A stretch of DNA of 64,000 nucleotides from Cognatitamlana onchidii (GCF_004804355.1 NZ_SRWZ01000004.1:124001-188000); one strand, 5' to 3'. Shown: positions 28,310-38,158, numbered from the stretch's first letter. A program made the numbers and translations. The notes: generated from the sequence alone by a model not told the origin.

Positions 28310-29407
28310 TTACCAACCATAAACATCTAGTCCGCCTCCACCTTGATCATAATTGTCGAATCCTCCATAGCCGTCGTAACTGTCTAGTTCATAACTACCA
28401 TGGTCTTGCAAATCATAATGGCCATGATCGTAAGTGTCAGGGGTGTTATAGTCGTCGTAAGTGTCAGGTTGAATGTACTCATAATTGTCAATGTAATCAC
28501 TATACACATCCATTTCAATGAGGTCTATTTCATAATCTAGAGCGTAGTCCATATCAATGATGGGGTCCATATAACCCCAATCATAGCCATCGTAGAACGC
28601 ATAATAGTCCCAGTAACTATCAATAATTACTACAGAAAATCCAGGGCACCATCCGCCCCAAGGACCCCAATACCAATGCCAGCCCCACATCCATCCATGC
28701 ATCATATTAAAAGTGTGCATCGCCCAAAAGTAGTCATTGCGATTGTTTTGTGCGTTTTCAAGCTCTTTTGATTTTTTTCGCAGTTCTTTTACCCCTTTAG
28801 CGTTTTTACCCATTTTAGTCTCCATATCATCCAGCTTAGCTTGTAGTTCCTTTTGCTTGGATTTTAACGTTTCTAATTGTTTCCGCTCTTGAGCATTCAA
28901 TGGCTTGTTGCTATCTTTATCTTGCGCTTCTTTCGAGTAGTTGGTGTATAGTAAATGTATCGCGTCAGTTGTTTTTTCAATACCTTTTTTAATATTGGCA
29001 TCTGAAACATTAGTCATTTGAAATACAATTTTTAACTCTTCGGAAGTTGATAAAGCGGCTGCCATACCCGTGAAAAATGTTTCATCTTTTAATAAGGCAC
29101 CACGTTCTGTTTTATTAAGTTCGTTGTTTAATTTTTTTAAGGTTTTCCAATATGGCGCGGCACTCTTATTGTCAATATCAATTCTTTTGTCTTTACTTTC
29201 TTTCGATGCCTTAATAGTATATGTTAAGGCTTTACTTGCACTTTCAATTAAACTAATGGCATTTTGCTTTTTGGGATTTGTTTGGTGGGGTTGATTGATA
29301 GCACATTCTGGACTTCTCACCAACGAATGCATTGTGTGTAAAGGTGCGATTGCAAGTAGTACTAGTAGAGACAACACTAACAAGCGAAAGGTTTTTTTAT
29401 TTTTCAT
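28310..29407 (-). CDS. secreted coiled-coil protein with Trp/Gly segment and Asp/Tyr-rich tail
   Basis: A 365-residue protein that I do not recognise. Residues 1-30 are a signal-anchor or signal peptide. Residues 45-150 are helical; 165-220 form a Lys/Glu coiled coil (ELQAKLDDMETKMG). Residues 230-260 are strongly Trp/Gly-rich (GWMWGWHWYWGPWGGW). The last 105 residues are dominated by Asp, Tyr and Gly with repeats like YDDYNTPDTYDHG. The composition suggests an envelope or matrix protein that could bind cations. It appears monocistronic. Confidence 0.65.
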   Translation of the reverse strand: MKNKKTFRLLVLSLLVLLAIAPLHTMHSLVRSPECAINQPHQTNPKKQNAISLIESASKALTYTIKASKESKDKRIDIDNKSAAPYWKTLKKLNNELNKTERGALLKDETFFTGMAAALSTSEELKIVFQMTNVSDANIKKGIEKTTDAIHLLYTNYSKEAQDKDSNKPLNAQERKQLETLKSKQKELQAKLDDMETKMGKNAKGVKELRKKSKELENAQNNRNDYFWAMHTFNMMHGWMWGWHWYWGPWGGWCPGFSVVIIDSYWDYYAFYDGYDWGYMDPIIDMDYALDYEIDLIEMDVYSDYIDNYEYIQPDTYDDYNTPDTYDHGHYDLQDHGSYELDSYDGYGGFDNYDQGGGGLDVYGW

Positions 29408-29714
29408 TTTATTGTCTTTTTATCGTTTCTATTCTTAATAGGGAAAAAAACCAATTAAAACCCTAAGAATGATATTGATAAAGAGGTTATCAACCAGCGT
29501 AAAGAAGTTGTTTTTTAAGGTTATTTTGCAACGCTTAAATTTTCGGCTCAATTCCTTAACCTTTTTTCTAATAATCTACGGAAGCAGAGGTTTTAAACGC
29601 TGGGTTTTCAATGATTTCGTAGTGGTTGGGGGCTATTGTTAGGATAAACGGTGCACACAATACCATGTTAATTGGTAGGTTATACTATACAATTAAGGTG
29701 TCTCTTTTCAATAC
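29408..29714. other. spacer between the Asp/Tyr-rich protein and the DUF481 gene
   Basis: 307 bp without a gene between two minus-strand genes. No ORF, RNA motif or strong dyad could be supported, nor a -7 element matching TAnnTTTG on the minus strand near the downstream start. Confidence 0.4.
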
Positions 29715-30779
29715 TTACCATTCCCAGCCAAAACCAGTTGTAAATATATAATCAATCTCTTTGCCCGATTCAACAGGACGATTATCATAATTCAAAGTGT
29801 AGCCTGCTCTAATATAGAAGTCTTTAATAAAAATATCGTCATACTTTGCATCAAATCTAAAATCCGTTCTAAAACGACCAGATTCAACAGAAGGGTCAGA
29901 AATAATTGTTGGGTATAGCACAATATTGGTAAAGAGGTTCAGGTCTCCAATGTCGTAAAGGTTTAATTCTGTTCCAAAATACCCTTCCATAGAGTTCCTG
30001 CTCGGAGCTGTTGTTGTTGTGCCATCTTCTGGATTAAAAACCGGTGAAAAGGTTTCATTATTGTAAGCAACACCAGCCGCAATATTCCAGTACAGTTCGT
30101 TAGTGTGTTTTATATAATTACCAACACCTAATTTTGCTGTTGTACGCAGGTCTAACGACTGTTCTGTATTTGATAAGAAGTCTAAATCTGCAGAAAGATT
30201 CCAATCGGCGGGTAAAAAGTAACGAAAACCAAAACCAGCATCATTTCTTTGTATATCCTCTACACCGTCTTGGGTGGTTATTAGGGTGTTGTAGTATAGC
30301 TCTGACGACCATCGATCTGCGATGTATCCCATTCTTAGATTTCCATTCAATTGCCGCTGATTATTGGCTTTGGTTAATGAGAAGCCAAAGTCAATATTGG
30401 CAGAGAGGCGACTTAAAAAGCTGCTGTCGATACTTTTTATATTAACAATATCATTTTGGTTTACGGTTAGGTCTTCTCCATCCTCATTATCAATAAAAAT
30501 TTTTCCGTCTCCTACACTATTAAAGGTACCATTAATTCGTTCCCCATCGGAAAGTGTTATTAAATAGCGTTGGGTTGCTTTCATTTCCTTGATATCTTCC
30601 CATTTGATTTTAAAATCGGAGTCTGAGTATGGAGGTTCGATGGTTAAAACGCCTTTGTCCATGCTTTTTAAATCTCCTACAATGGTATTGCCGTTATTGA
30701 GAACTAACGCGTCTTCTTGGCTAAAACTAACCATAGGCATGGTAAGTAGAAAGAACAATAAGGTGTAAAAATTTTTCAT
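29715..30779 (-). CDS. DUF481 outer-membrane beta-barrel protein
   Basis: A 354-residue protein with a signal peptide (1-20, ending VSFSQ), a small N-terminal beta domain (about 22-115) with repeated GD-type strands (NGNTIVGDL, DGERINGTFNS), and a C-terminal barrel of alternating aromatic strands (about 125-354) ending FTTGFGWEW. This is the DUF481 (YdiY-like) layout. The function is unknown, perhaps a salt-responsive porin-like protein. It is 68 bp upstream-side of the methyltransferase gene on the same strand. Confidence 0.82.
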   Translation of the reverse strand: MKNFYTLLFFLLTMPMVSFSQEDALVLNNGNTIVGDLKSMDKGVLTIEPPYSDSDFKIKWEDIKEMKATQRYLITLSDGERINGTFNSVGDGKIFIDNEDGEDLTVNQNDIVNIKSIDSSFLSRLSANIDFGFSLTKANNQRQLNGNLRMGYIADRWSSELYYNTLITTQDGVEDIQRNDAGFGFRYFLPADWNLSADLDFLSNTEQSLDLRTTAKLGVGNYIKHTNELYWNIAAGVAYNNETFSPVFNPEDGTTTTAPSRNSMEGYFGTELNLYDIGDLNLFTNIVLYPTIISDPSVESGRFRTDFRFDAKYDDIFIKDFYIRAGYTLNYDNRPVESGKEIDYIFTTGFGWEW

Positions 30780-30847
30780 AGGACTAAGGTGTTTAATAAC
30801 GATAAGCGAAATTAAAACTTATAACTCTTAAAGTCAATTGTTTTTTA

Positions 30848-31504
30848 TCAAAGATGGTAGAGCGTTGTAACAATCCGTCCATTTTTATTTTTTTCGAAAT
30901 ACTCAAGGAGCTTAGTTGTGTTGCGAACCTTTAGGTTGAAAGGTGGGCATAAAAGATTAACACCACTTTTCTTTCTTAGCCTAATACCTTGCCCCGAGAT
31001 GATGTCTATATTTGGCGTGAAAGGTGGAGGAGGAAGATGTTCTGTAAGTATAACATATTTATATGGTTTTAATTTTTCTACAACATCTAAGATTTCGTTA
31101 TTAGATAAATGTTGTAAAACCTGTCTTAGAATGACACAATCTGCATGAGGGATTTCGTCTTTGGAAATATCTAAGCATTTAAACTCTAAATTGACGGCTT
31201 CAAAACGATGCTTATTTCTTTCAATTAAAGAGTCAACAATATCAACAGCCATGTATGCTTTAGTATATTTTACTAGGTGCTTACCAATATTAAAATCACC
31301 ACAACCTAAATCACAAACTGTTATAGGTTTTGGAAAGGATTTTAAAAAAGCAGTTACATGATTTAAATAGGGTATTACAATTTCTAAATCATGTGAACCC
31401 CAACCAGAATAAAAATCGTAATCTTTACCACCCCAAAGGTGTTTCTCATAAATTTGTTCCATGGCATCTTTGGTGGGCCAAGGTTTTTTAAGTTTTTTGG
31501 TCAC
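30848..31504 (-). CDS. class I SAM-dependent methyltransferase
   Basis: A protein of about 218 residues with SAM motif I VCDLGCGDFNIGKHL, a motif II AVDIVDS and motif IV CVILRQVLQHLSN. The N-terminus KKPWPTKDAMEQIYEKHLWGG is distinctive; starting at the GTG at 31504 keeps it and gives a 17-bp overlap with the rRNA methyltransferase gene, as in the uppS/bamA pair. An ATG at 31462 is the alternative. The substrate is unknown; coupling with a TrmH-like enzyme may point to RNA or a small molecule. Confidence 0.8.
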   Translation of the reverse strand: MTKKLKKPWPTKDAMEQIYEKHLWGGKDYDFYSGWGSHDLEIVIPYLNHVTAFLKSFPKPITVCDLGCGDFNIGKHLVKYTKAYMAVDIVDSLIERNKHRFEAVNLEFKCLDISKDEIPHADCVILRQVLQHLSNNEILDVVEKLKPYKYVILTEHLPPPPFTPNIDIISGQGIRLRKKSGVNLLCPPFNLKVRNTTKLLEYFEKNKNGRIVTTLYHL

Positions 31505-32033
31505 ACAGATTAATTTTACTAAACACATCCCAAACCACAACGCCGCAACTTACAGAAATATTTAGTGAATGTTTGGTGCCAAATTGCGGAATTTCAATCA
31601 CTTTATCACTTGCATTAACCACTTCTTGGGCAACACCTTTTACTTCATTGCCAAAAACAAGAGCGTATTTCGTGTTGTTTTCAACATTAAAATCGTTGAG
31701 CATAGTGGCGTTTTCGGCCTGTTCAATACTACAGATTTTAACCTGTTGGGCTTTAAGTTTTTCAATGACATCAAGTGTGTTTTCGGCATATTCCCAACTA
31801 ACGGTTTCGGTGCTTCCTAAAGCTGTTTTGTGAATGTCTTTATGTGGTGGCTTGGCCGTGATGCCGCAGAGATAAATTTTTTCAATCAAAAAAGCATCGC
31901 TGGTTCTAAATACAGATCCTATATTATTTAAACTTCTAATATTATCTAGGATAACAATTATAGGTGTTTTTTTAGCATTTTTAAAGGCGTTAATGCTCAA
32001 TCGGCCTAATTCACTGTTTTTTAATTTTCGCAT
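31488..32033 (-). CDS. TrmH/SpoU-family RNA 2'-O-methyltransferase
   Basis: A 181-residue SPOUT enzyme with the three SpoU motifs: LDNIRSLNNIGSVFRTSDAF near residue 30, ALVFGNEVKGV, and IEIPQFGTKHSLNISVSCGV forming the knot that binds SAM. It lacks the N-terminal L30-like substrate domain, so it is a minimal form like TrmL or TrmH. It probably methylates tRNA or rRNA ribose. The next gene overlaps its end. Confidence 0.9.
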   Translation of the reverse strand: MRKLKNSELGRLSINAFKNAKKTPIIVILDNIRSLNNIGSVFRTSDAFLIEKIYLCGITAKPPHKDIHKTALGSTETVSWEYAENTLDVIEKLKAQQVKICSIEQAENATMLNDFNVENNTKYALVFGNEVKGVAQEVVNASDKVIEIPQFGTKHSLNISVSCGVVVWDVFSKINLCDQKT

Positions 32034-32162
32034 GGTTTTATTGTTGAAATCTCCCTTTAATTGTAGATAACTTCTAAAAAATGAGCTTATAAAAGCATGA
32101 AATTAATAGTACATTGCATGCTACAATTTTGTCAAAAGTAACACATATAAATCACTTTTCCA

Positions 32163-34775
32163 TTGGCTAAAAAAGCAAAGAAAGAAACCCCGTTAATGAA
32201 ACAATACAATGCCATTAAAGCAAAGTATCCAGATGCTTTGTTGCTGTTTCGAGTAGGGGATTTCTATGAAACCTTTGGAAGCGATGCCGTAAAAGCAGCA
32301 GGTATTTTAGGCATAATCTTAACCAAACGTGGTGCAGGTAGCGAGAGTGAAACCGAATTAGCTGGTTTTCCGCACCATTCGTTAAATACGTATTTACCTA
32401 AATTGGTAAAAGCAGGAGAGCGTGTTGCTATTTGTGATCAATTGGAAGATCCGAAGCAGACTAAAACCATAGTAAAGCGAGGTGTAACAGAATTGGTTAC
32501 ACCAGGTGTAGCTCTAAATGATGAGGTTTTAGTCTCCAAGTCTAATAACTTTTTGTGTTCGGTATACTTCGATAAAAAATATATTGGAATTGCTTTTTTA
32601 GATATTTCTACGGGAGAGTTTTTAACGTCGCAAGGTAATGCAGAGTATATCGATAAATTGCTGCAAAATTTTAATCCAAGCGAGGTATTGGTTTCCAAAC
32701 AGAAGCGAACCCTGTTCAAGGAATCCTTCGGAGATGATTTTCATACATTTTACTTGGAAGATTGGATCTATCAAACCGATTATGCTTACGAAACCCTTAC
32801 TAAGCATTTTGATACTAAGACTCTAAAAGGTTTTGGTGTGGAAGATTTATATGAAGGTATTATCGCTTCAGGCTCCATACTTCATTATTTAGGTGAAACA
32901 CAGCACCACAAACTACAGCATATTACATCAATTGCTCGTATTGCCGAAGATGATTATGTTTGGATGGATAAGTTTACCATCAGAAATTTAGAATTGTACC
33001 ATTCTACCAATAATAATGCAGTCACCCTGTTAAATGTTATTGATAAAACCATTTCGCCAATGGGCGGTAGGTTGCTCAAACGCTGGTTAGCATTTCCTCT
33101 TAAAAATGTTGAAAAAATAAAGCAGCGTCATGAAGTAGTAAGTTTTTTAACCGAAGAAAATTCTTTACTTCAAAAGATTCAAAATCATATTAAACATATT
33201 GGCGATTTAGAGCGTTTAATCTCTAAAACTGCTACGGGAAAAGTAAATCCACGAGAGGTAATTCAACTTAAAAACTCTTTAGAGGCCATTGTTCCTATAA
33301 AAAGTATCGCTGAAAATTCTGAAAATGAATCGTTGCGAATTATTGGCGATAAATTGCAGAGCTGTGAAGTACTTCGCGAAAAGATAAAACATACCCTTAA
33401 TGAGGAGGCTCCAGTCAATGTTTTAAAAGGACATACGATTGCTAATGGGTTTTCTTCAGAATTGGATGAACTAAGAAACTTATCTAAATCTGGGAAAGAC
33501 TATTTGGATGCCATGTTAGAGCGTGAAAGTGAACGTACTGGTATTACATCGCTTAAAATAGCTTCAAATAATGTGTTTGGTTACTATATTGAAGTAAGGA
33601 ATACACATAAGGATAAAGTACCTGAAGAATGGATTAGAAAGCAAACCTTAGTAAGTGCTGAACGTTATATTACTGAAGAGCTTAAAGAATATGAAGCTAA
33701 AATTTTAGGGGCTGAAGAGCGCATTTTAGCTATAGAACAGCAATTGTTTTCTGAGTTAGTGGTTTGGATGAATCAATATATAAAGGTTGTACAGCAAAAT
33801 GCCTTTTTAGTTGGTCAATTAGATTGTTTATGTGGTTTTGCACAGTTAGCAAAAGATCATAATTATGTATATCCTAGTATTGATGATTCCTATGATTTAG
33901 AGATAAAAAATGGACGCCACCCAGTTATAGAAAAACAACTACCAATAGGTGAGACCTACATTGCTAATGATGTGTTTTTAGATAGAGCAACACAACAAAT
34001 TATAATGATTACAGGGCCTAATATGTCTGGTAAGTCGGCAATTTTAAGGCAAACCGCTTTAATCGTATTATTGGCTCAAATAGGGAGTTTTGTGCCAGCT
34101 CAAGAGGCTAGAATTGGGTTGGTAGATAAAATATTTACCCGCGTAGGAGCAAGCGATAATATTTCTATGGGCGAGTCTACCTTTATGGTAGAAATGAATG
34201 AAACGGCTTCTATTTTGAATAATATTTCGAACAGAAGTTTGGTACTTCTTGATGAAATAGGAAGAGGTACCAGTACTTACGATGGTATTTCAATTGCTTG
34301 GGCTATTAGTGAGTATTTGCATGAGCATCCTTCGAAGCCTAAGACCCTATTTGCAACACATTACCACGAACTCAATGAAATGAGTGAAACTTTTGGACGC
34401 ATTAAAAATTTTAATGTTTCCGTAAAAGAGTTAAAGGATAATGTATTATTTCTAAGAAAACTAGTTGAAGGAGGTAGTGCTCATAGCTTTGGTATTCATG
34501 TAGCAAAAATGGCAGGAATGCCGCAACAGGTATTACGCAGAGCAAATAAGATTTTAGAAAAATTAGAAAAGTCACATTCTAGTGAAGAGCTTACGGATAA
34601 GGTAAAATCTATTGAAAATGATGTGCAACTCAGTTTTTTCAATTTAGATGATCCCTTATTGGAAAATATAAAAGATGAAATTTTACATACAGATATTGAT
34701 ACACTTACGCCTGTAGAAGCGCTCATGAAACTCAATGAAATAAAGCGTATGTTGGTTAAGAAAAAGCAGGCTTAA
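32163..34775 (+). CDS. mutS: DNA mismatch repair protein MutS
   Basis: An 870-residue mismatch sensor. The mismatch-binding FYE (Phe34-x-Glu36) is present in GDFYETFG; the ATPase has Walker A GPNMSGKS, the [12 protein letters not shown] Walker B and FATHYHEL. The C-terminus ends with a short tail. The best start is a TTG at 32163 ([16 protein letters not shown]), as family members start before PLMKQYN; an ATG at 32196 would lose 11 residues. It stands alone and is convergent with nothing nearby; a tRNA operon follows. Confidence 0.96.
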   Translation: MAKKAKKETPLMKQYNAIKAKYPDALLLFRVGDFYETFGSDAVKAAGILGIILTKRGAGSESETELAGFPHHSLNTYLPKLVKAGERVAICDQLEDPKQTKTIVKRGVTELVTPGVALNDEVLVSKSNNFLCSVYFDKKYIGIAFLDISTGEFLTSQGNAEYIDKLLQNFNPSEVLVSKQKRTLFKESFGDDFHTFYLEDWIYQTDYAYETLTKHFDTKTLKGFGVEDLYEGIIASGSILHYLGETQHHKLQHITSIARIAEDDYVWMDKFTIRNLELYHSTNNNAVTLLNVIDKTISPMGGRLLKRWLAFPLKNVEKIKQRHEVVSFLTEENSLLQKIQNHIKHIGDLERLISKTATGKVNPREVIQLKNSLEAIVPIKSIAENSENESLRIIGDKLQSCEVLREKIKHTLNEEAPVNVLKGHTIANGFSSELDELRNLSKSGKDYLDAMLERESERTGITSLKIASNNVFGYYIEVRNTHKDKVPEEWIRKQTLVSAERYITEELKEYEAKILGAEERILAIEQQLFSELVVWMNQYIKVVQQNAFLVGQLDCLCGFAQLAKDHNYVYPSIDDSYDLEIKNGRHPVIEKQLPIGETYIANDVFLDRATQQIIMITGPNMSGKSAILRQTALIVLLAQIGSFVPAQEARIGLVDKIFTRVGASDNISMGESTFMVEMNETASILNNISNRSLVLLDEIGRGTSTYDGISIAWAISEYLHEHPSKPKTLFATHYHELNEMSETFGRIKNFNVSVKELKDNVLFLRKLVEGGSAHSFGIHVAKMAGMPQQVLRRANKILEKLEKSHSSEELTDKVKSIENDVQLSFFNLDDPLLENIKDEILHTDIDTLTPVEALMKLNEIKRMLVKKKQA

Positions 34776-34804
34776 AATTATTTTCATTTATTTTACCAAA
34801 AGGC

Positions 34805-34834
34805 TTTGCAATTTCTAGAAATATTTTAAATTTG
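34805..34834 (+). promoter_or_regulatory. promoter of the tRNA-Gly/tRNA-Leu operon
   Basis: TTTG at 34805-34808, an 18-bp spacer and TAAATTTG at 34827-34834 match the Bacteroidota promoter. Transcription should start near 34841, leaving a leader of about 68 bp, with an ACCAAAG/CTTTGGT hairpin (34848-34865) before the first tRNA. Confidence 0.8.
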
Positions 34835-34908
34835 CACCCGCCTACGTACCAAAGGGCACTTTGGTGGGCAGGTTAGCAATCAAGAGGTTGCACGTTCATT
34901 ACAAGACT

Positions 34909-34980
34909 GCGAAAGTAGCTCAGGGGTAGAGCATCACCTTGCCAAGGTGAGGGTCGCGGGTTCAAATCCCGTCTTTCGCT
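34909..34980 (+). tRNA. tRNA-Gly (GCC anticodon)
   Basis: Seven-base acceptor stem GCGAAAG (34909-34915) pairs with CTTTCGC (34973-34979), with discriminator T at 34980. The anticodon loop TTGCCAA gives anticodon GCC. D-loop GTAGCTCAGGGGTAGAGC and T-loop GGGTTCAAATCCC are normal. CCA is not encoded. Confidence 0.97.
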
Positions 34981-35009
34981 CTGATACTTTCTTAAAATAT
35001 ACCAAAGTT

Positions 35010-35094
35010 GCTGAAGTGGTGGAATTGGTAGACACGTTGGACTTAAAATCCAATGGCCATTATGGCCGTGCGGGTTCAAGTCCCGCCTTCAGTA
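35010..35094 (+). tRNA. tRNA-Leu (UAA anticodon)
   Basis: Acceptor GCTGAAG (35010-35016) pairs with CTTCAGT (35087-35093), where the first pair is a G-U wobble; discriminator A at 35094. Anticodon loop CTTAAAA gives TAA. A long variable arm (ATGGCCATTATGGCCGT) shows it is the leucine type. It shares a transcript with the tRNA-Gly 29 bp upstream. Confidence 0.96.
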
Positions 35095-35096
35095 CT

Positions 35097-35132
35097 AAAG
35101 CCTTTATCTTTTATTAGATGAAGGCTTTTTTT
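35097..35132 (+). terminator. terminator of the tRNA operon
   Basis: Arms AAAGCCTT and AAGGCTTT, extended by ATCT/AGAT, followed by a T-run, just after the tRNA-Leu gene. Confidence 0.85.
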
Positions 35133-35428
35133 GTGCCTTAATAAATATTCTTAAATCTAACAATCTTTAAAAGAAATGGGGTAATATCAGAGGTTTAATC
35201 AGGATTGTCTTCTATTCGGTCTCTATTAGTAAGATTATTTGTTAATGCGACCCATATGTTCATCGTTCAGAATTGTTTTGTTCAAAATTTCATTCGTCGA
35301 TTAGGTGTTTTTCAACTATAATTTTATTCCTCTGAATTAAATATGTATTGCGTGTTCAAAACATTATTATTTTGATTTACTGTAATTTGATATCAATATT
35401 ATTTTAAATTTATGGAAAATGTATTTCT
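35133..35428. other. upstream spacer of the symporter gene
   Basis: About 296 bp without a gene. Near 35370-35400 there are imperfect -7-like sequences (TAATTTG, TATTTTG, one base short of TAnnTTTG). No RNA motif or dyad of note was seen. Confidence 0.4.
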
Positions 35429-37570
35429 ATGAGTTTATCCAAGAAAATTATAATTGGTCTTTTGTTAGGTGTTGCTGTTGGATTGTTTTTTGGCGAGTAC
35501 ATGTCTTTTTTTCAAGTAATAGGCGATGGTTTTGTAGGCTTGCTACAAATGACGGTTTTGCCGTACATTATGGTCTCCATTATTGCCAATTTAGGCCGGA
35601 TGTCTTTAACAGAAGGAAAGGCTTTGGTAATTAATGGTCTGAAAATTTTATTTCTTTTATTAGCCATTGGCGTGGTTACATTGGTACTCCTACCTTTGGC
35701 ATTGCCCAGTTGGTCTGCATCCTCGTTTTTTAAACCATCTATTATTGCTGTAGAGCAACCTTTAAACTTCTTGGAGCTTTACATTCCTTCAAACCCGTTT
35801 GGCTCAATGGCTAAAAACATTGTGCCAGCTGTGGTTTTGTTTAGTATTTTTTTAGGTATCGGGCTAAGTAAAATTGATCAAAAAAAGAATCTACTTCATA
35901 GTATGGATGTAATTGCAGATGCTTTGAATCATATAAATAAAATGGTGATAAAGGTTACGCCTTATGGTGTTTTTGCAATAGCAGCTTACAATGCTGGCAC
36001 CATGTCTTTTGATGAGATTCAAAGGTTGCATGCGTATATTATAATTTACACCATCTCTATATTATTATTGGGTTTCTATTGGCTTCCCTTATTAATTTGG
36101 GTAACAACAGGTATTAAGCCTAAAGAACTATTTGGCGCAACAAAAAGTACCTTATTGACCATTTTTGCAACGGGCAAAATTATTGTTGTCCTGCCACAGC
36201 TTATTAATAATGTTAAAAAATTAATGCGATATAAAGATGGGCGAGATGACGAAACCTCTGCAAAGGCCGATATTATGATGCCTTTGGCTTACCCTTTTCC
36301 TAATCTAGGCACTTTTGTCATTTTTGTGTTTGTGCCTTTTGTGGCATGGTATATGGGCAATTCTTTTAATGCGATAGAAAACATAACCTTTGTAGGAGCT
36401 ACACTCTTTAGTAGCTTTGTGGCACCAGTTACTGGAATTCCATTTTTATTAGATTTAATGAAGTTGCCTCAAGAAATGTTTCAACTTTTCATTATTTCTA
36501 GTGTCTATACCGATAGAATTCGTGTTGTTTTGGGGGCCATTCACCTTGTTGCATTAACTATAATCGCGGTAAAAATGACCGTAGGAAGCATACAAATTTT
36601 GTGGTCTAAGTTACTACGAGGCGTCGTTGTTGGAATGGTGTTAACTTCATTTGCGTTGATTGGTACAAGAGTCTATTTGGCGTATGCCTTGGGTGAAAGT
36701 GAGCAGTATGAAAGTTTCATAGTTATGAATTTATCGAAAGATTTTAAAACGGGACAAATTAAAGACGTCTCGGTTTTAATGTCCGATTCGACCCAAAGAA
36801 AGTCATACAATCAGATTAGAACAATTAAAGAACGCGGTGTATTAAGAGTGGGTTATTTGGCTAATCATCTACCATTTGCTTTTAAAAATGATAAGGCAGA
36901 AATGGTTGGATTTGATATTGAAATGGCCTATAATTTAGCAGAGGAATTAGGCGTGAAACCAGAATTTTACGCTGTTACACGAAACCAAATAAAAACGTTA
37001 TTATTTAGAGGGCAAATTGATATTGTTATGTCTGGATTGGTGTCTACTACGCAAGGTTTAGAAAGTTATAACTTGTCAAATTCGTACCTAGACCAAACTG
37101 TGTCATTGATAGTGCCCGATTATAATAGAGCTAAATTTAAATCGAAAAGTGCCTTGCTAGCTCAAAAGGATTTAAAAATAGGATATACAAACAGTTATTT
37201 TAAGGATAAGATAGAAAAGCTTTTACCCAATGCAGAATTGGTTAAAGTTAGTTCTCCAAGACCATTTTTTAAGAAAAACAAAGAAAAAATGGATGCCCTA
37301 TTGTACTCGGCAGAGGCAGGGTCGGCATGGACTATTATTTACCCCTCATACAATGTAAACGTTTTACAGCCAGACATGATTAAAATTCCTACCACGTACC
37401 CTATGGTAAAAGATGATACCTGGCTGCTGTATGTGAATACATGGTTAGAACTTAAAGAAAAAGATGGAACCATTAAGCGGTTATTTGAACATTGGATTGA
37501 AGGCGGGGGAGCTCATATCGCAGAACCGCGCTGGTCTGTAATAAAAGATGTTTTGCATTGGGTAGACTAA
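35429..37570 (+). CDS. dicarboxylate/amino-acid:cation symporter fused to a periplasmic solute-binding domain
   Basis: A 713-residue fusion. Residues 1-400 are a DAACS (SDF) sodium- or proton-coupled symporter with about eight to ten helices (start KKIIIGLLLGVAVGLFFGEY, later PYPFPNLG-like and APVTGIPF segments). After one more helix near 400-420 and a linker, residues 465-705 are a type 3 extracellular solute-binding domain (GVLRVGYLANHLPFAF, MVGFDIEMAYNLAEELG, GQIDIVMSGLVSTTQ). Such domains usually serve ABC importers, so here a binding protein would be tethered to a secondary carrier. The substrate is probably an amino acid or dicarboxylate. Confidence 0.88.
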   Translation: MSLSKKIIIGLLLGVAVGLFFGEYMSFFQVIGDGFVGLLQMTVLPYIMVSIIANLGRMSLTEGKALVINGLKILFLLLAIGVVTLVLLPLALPSWSASSFFKPSIIAVEQPLNFLELYIPSNPFGSMAKNIVPAVVLFSIFLGIGLSKIDQKKNLLHSMDVIADALNHINKMVIKVTPYGVFAIAAYNAGTMSFDEIQRLHAYIIIYTISILLLGFYWLPLLIWVTTGIKPKELFGATKSTLLTIFATGKIIVVLPQLINNVKKLMRYKDGRDDETSAKADIMMPLAYPFPNLGTFVIFVFVPFVAWYMGNSFNAIENITFVGATLFSSFVAPVTGIPFLLDLMKLPQEMFQLFIISSVYTDRIRVVLGAIHLVALTIIAVKMTVGSIQILWSKLLRGVVVGMVLTSFALIGTRVYLAYALGESEQYESFIVMNLSKDFKTGQIKDVSVLMSDSTQRKSYNQIRTIKERGVLRVGYLANHLPFAFKNDKAEMVGFDIEMAYNLAEELGVKPEFYAVTRNQIKTLLFRGQIDIVMSGLVSTTQGLESYNLSNSYLDQTVSLIVPDYNRAKFKSKSALLAQKDLKIGYTNSYFKDKIEKLLPNAELVKVSSPRPFFKKNKEKMDALLYSAEAGSAWTIIYPSYNVNVLQPDMIKIPTTYPMVKDDTWLLYVNTWLELKEKDGTIKRLFEHWIEGGGAHIAEPRWSVIKDVLHWVD

Positions 37571-37720
37571 CTATAAAAGCTTGCGCAGAAGTCAATAAAA
37601 ACGGGTGTTTGAATAAGATAACGACTACTTCGTTTAAGGTTATTTACCAATTTAGGGGGTGAAGGCTAAAAAGTAATGATTAGAATAAGAATCTCTTTAA
37701 CACTTTGTAAACAGGTGTTT

Positions 37721-37771
37721 TAATATGAAAAAAAACCGCTTAATCATTAAGCGGTTTTTTTCATATTAATA
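37721..37771. terminator. long convergent terminator hairpin
   Basis: Arms of about 22 bases (TAATATGA-A8-CCGCTTAA and TTAAGCGG-T7-CATATTA) differ by one bulged base and close on a 3-base loop. It lies between the symporter gene and the convergent lipoprotein gene and can end both. Confidence 0.88.
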
Positions 37772-37798
37772 CTAAACAGTATATCAAAAAGTCTTCTA

Positions 37799-38158
37799 TT
37801 ACTGAACAGCTTTTTTAGCAGCGTCAGCAGTGGCATTAGCTCCATCCTCTATAGCTTCTCCAGTTGCTTCTGCAGCGTTTTTAACGCCTTCTGCAGTTGC
37901 ATTTGCAGCATCTTCAATGGCTTCACCAGTTGCTTCGGCAGCATTTTCAATGGCTTCACCAGTAGCCTGTGCAGCTTCGTCTGTGGCCTCAACAGCATCA
38001 TTAATGGCATCACCAGTGGCTTCTGCAGCCTCATCTACCGCATCTGTAACGTTTTCAACAGCTTCTTCAATAGAAGCTGCCTTTTTTTCGTCTCTACAAG
38101 ATGTAAATGATAAACTTAATGCTAATAGGATTGCTGTACTTAATACTAGTTTTTTCAT
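37799..38158 (-). CDS. small lipoprotein with Ala-rich 11-residue repeats
   Basis: A 119-residue protein from the ATG at 38158. Residues 1-22 form a lipoprotein signal peptide with lipobox FTSC. The rest is a run of 11-residue repeats such as AAEATGEAIED, AANATAEGVKN and GANATADAAKK, which should form one long amphipathic helix like LEA-type or apolipoprotein-like proteins. The frame is open to 38188 but the extra residues would block the signal peptide. The function is unknown; surface or membrane stabilising is a guess. The mirrored ORF on the plus strand is a shadow of the repeat. Confidence 0.75.
   Translation of the reverse strand: MKKLVLSTAILLALSLSFTSCRDEKKAASIEEAVENVTDAVDEAAEATGDAINDAVEATDEAAQATGEAIENAAEATGEAIEDAANATAEGVKNAAEATGEAIEDGANATADAAKKAVQ

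Noticed and set aside
34909-35428. tRNA pair as an integration site for a mobile element
   Set aside because: No integrase, no repeat of a tRNA end downstream and no phage genes nearby.
37721-37771. Long inverted repeat as an insertion-sequence end
   Set aside because: It closes on a 3-base loop with T-run and lies between convergent genes, so it is a terminator; no transposase found.
37799-38158. Tandem DNA repeats considered as a CRISPR or other array
   Set aside because: The repeats keep the reading frame, have no unique spacers and encode a lipoprotein.
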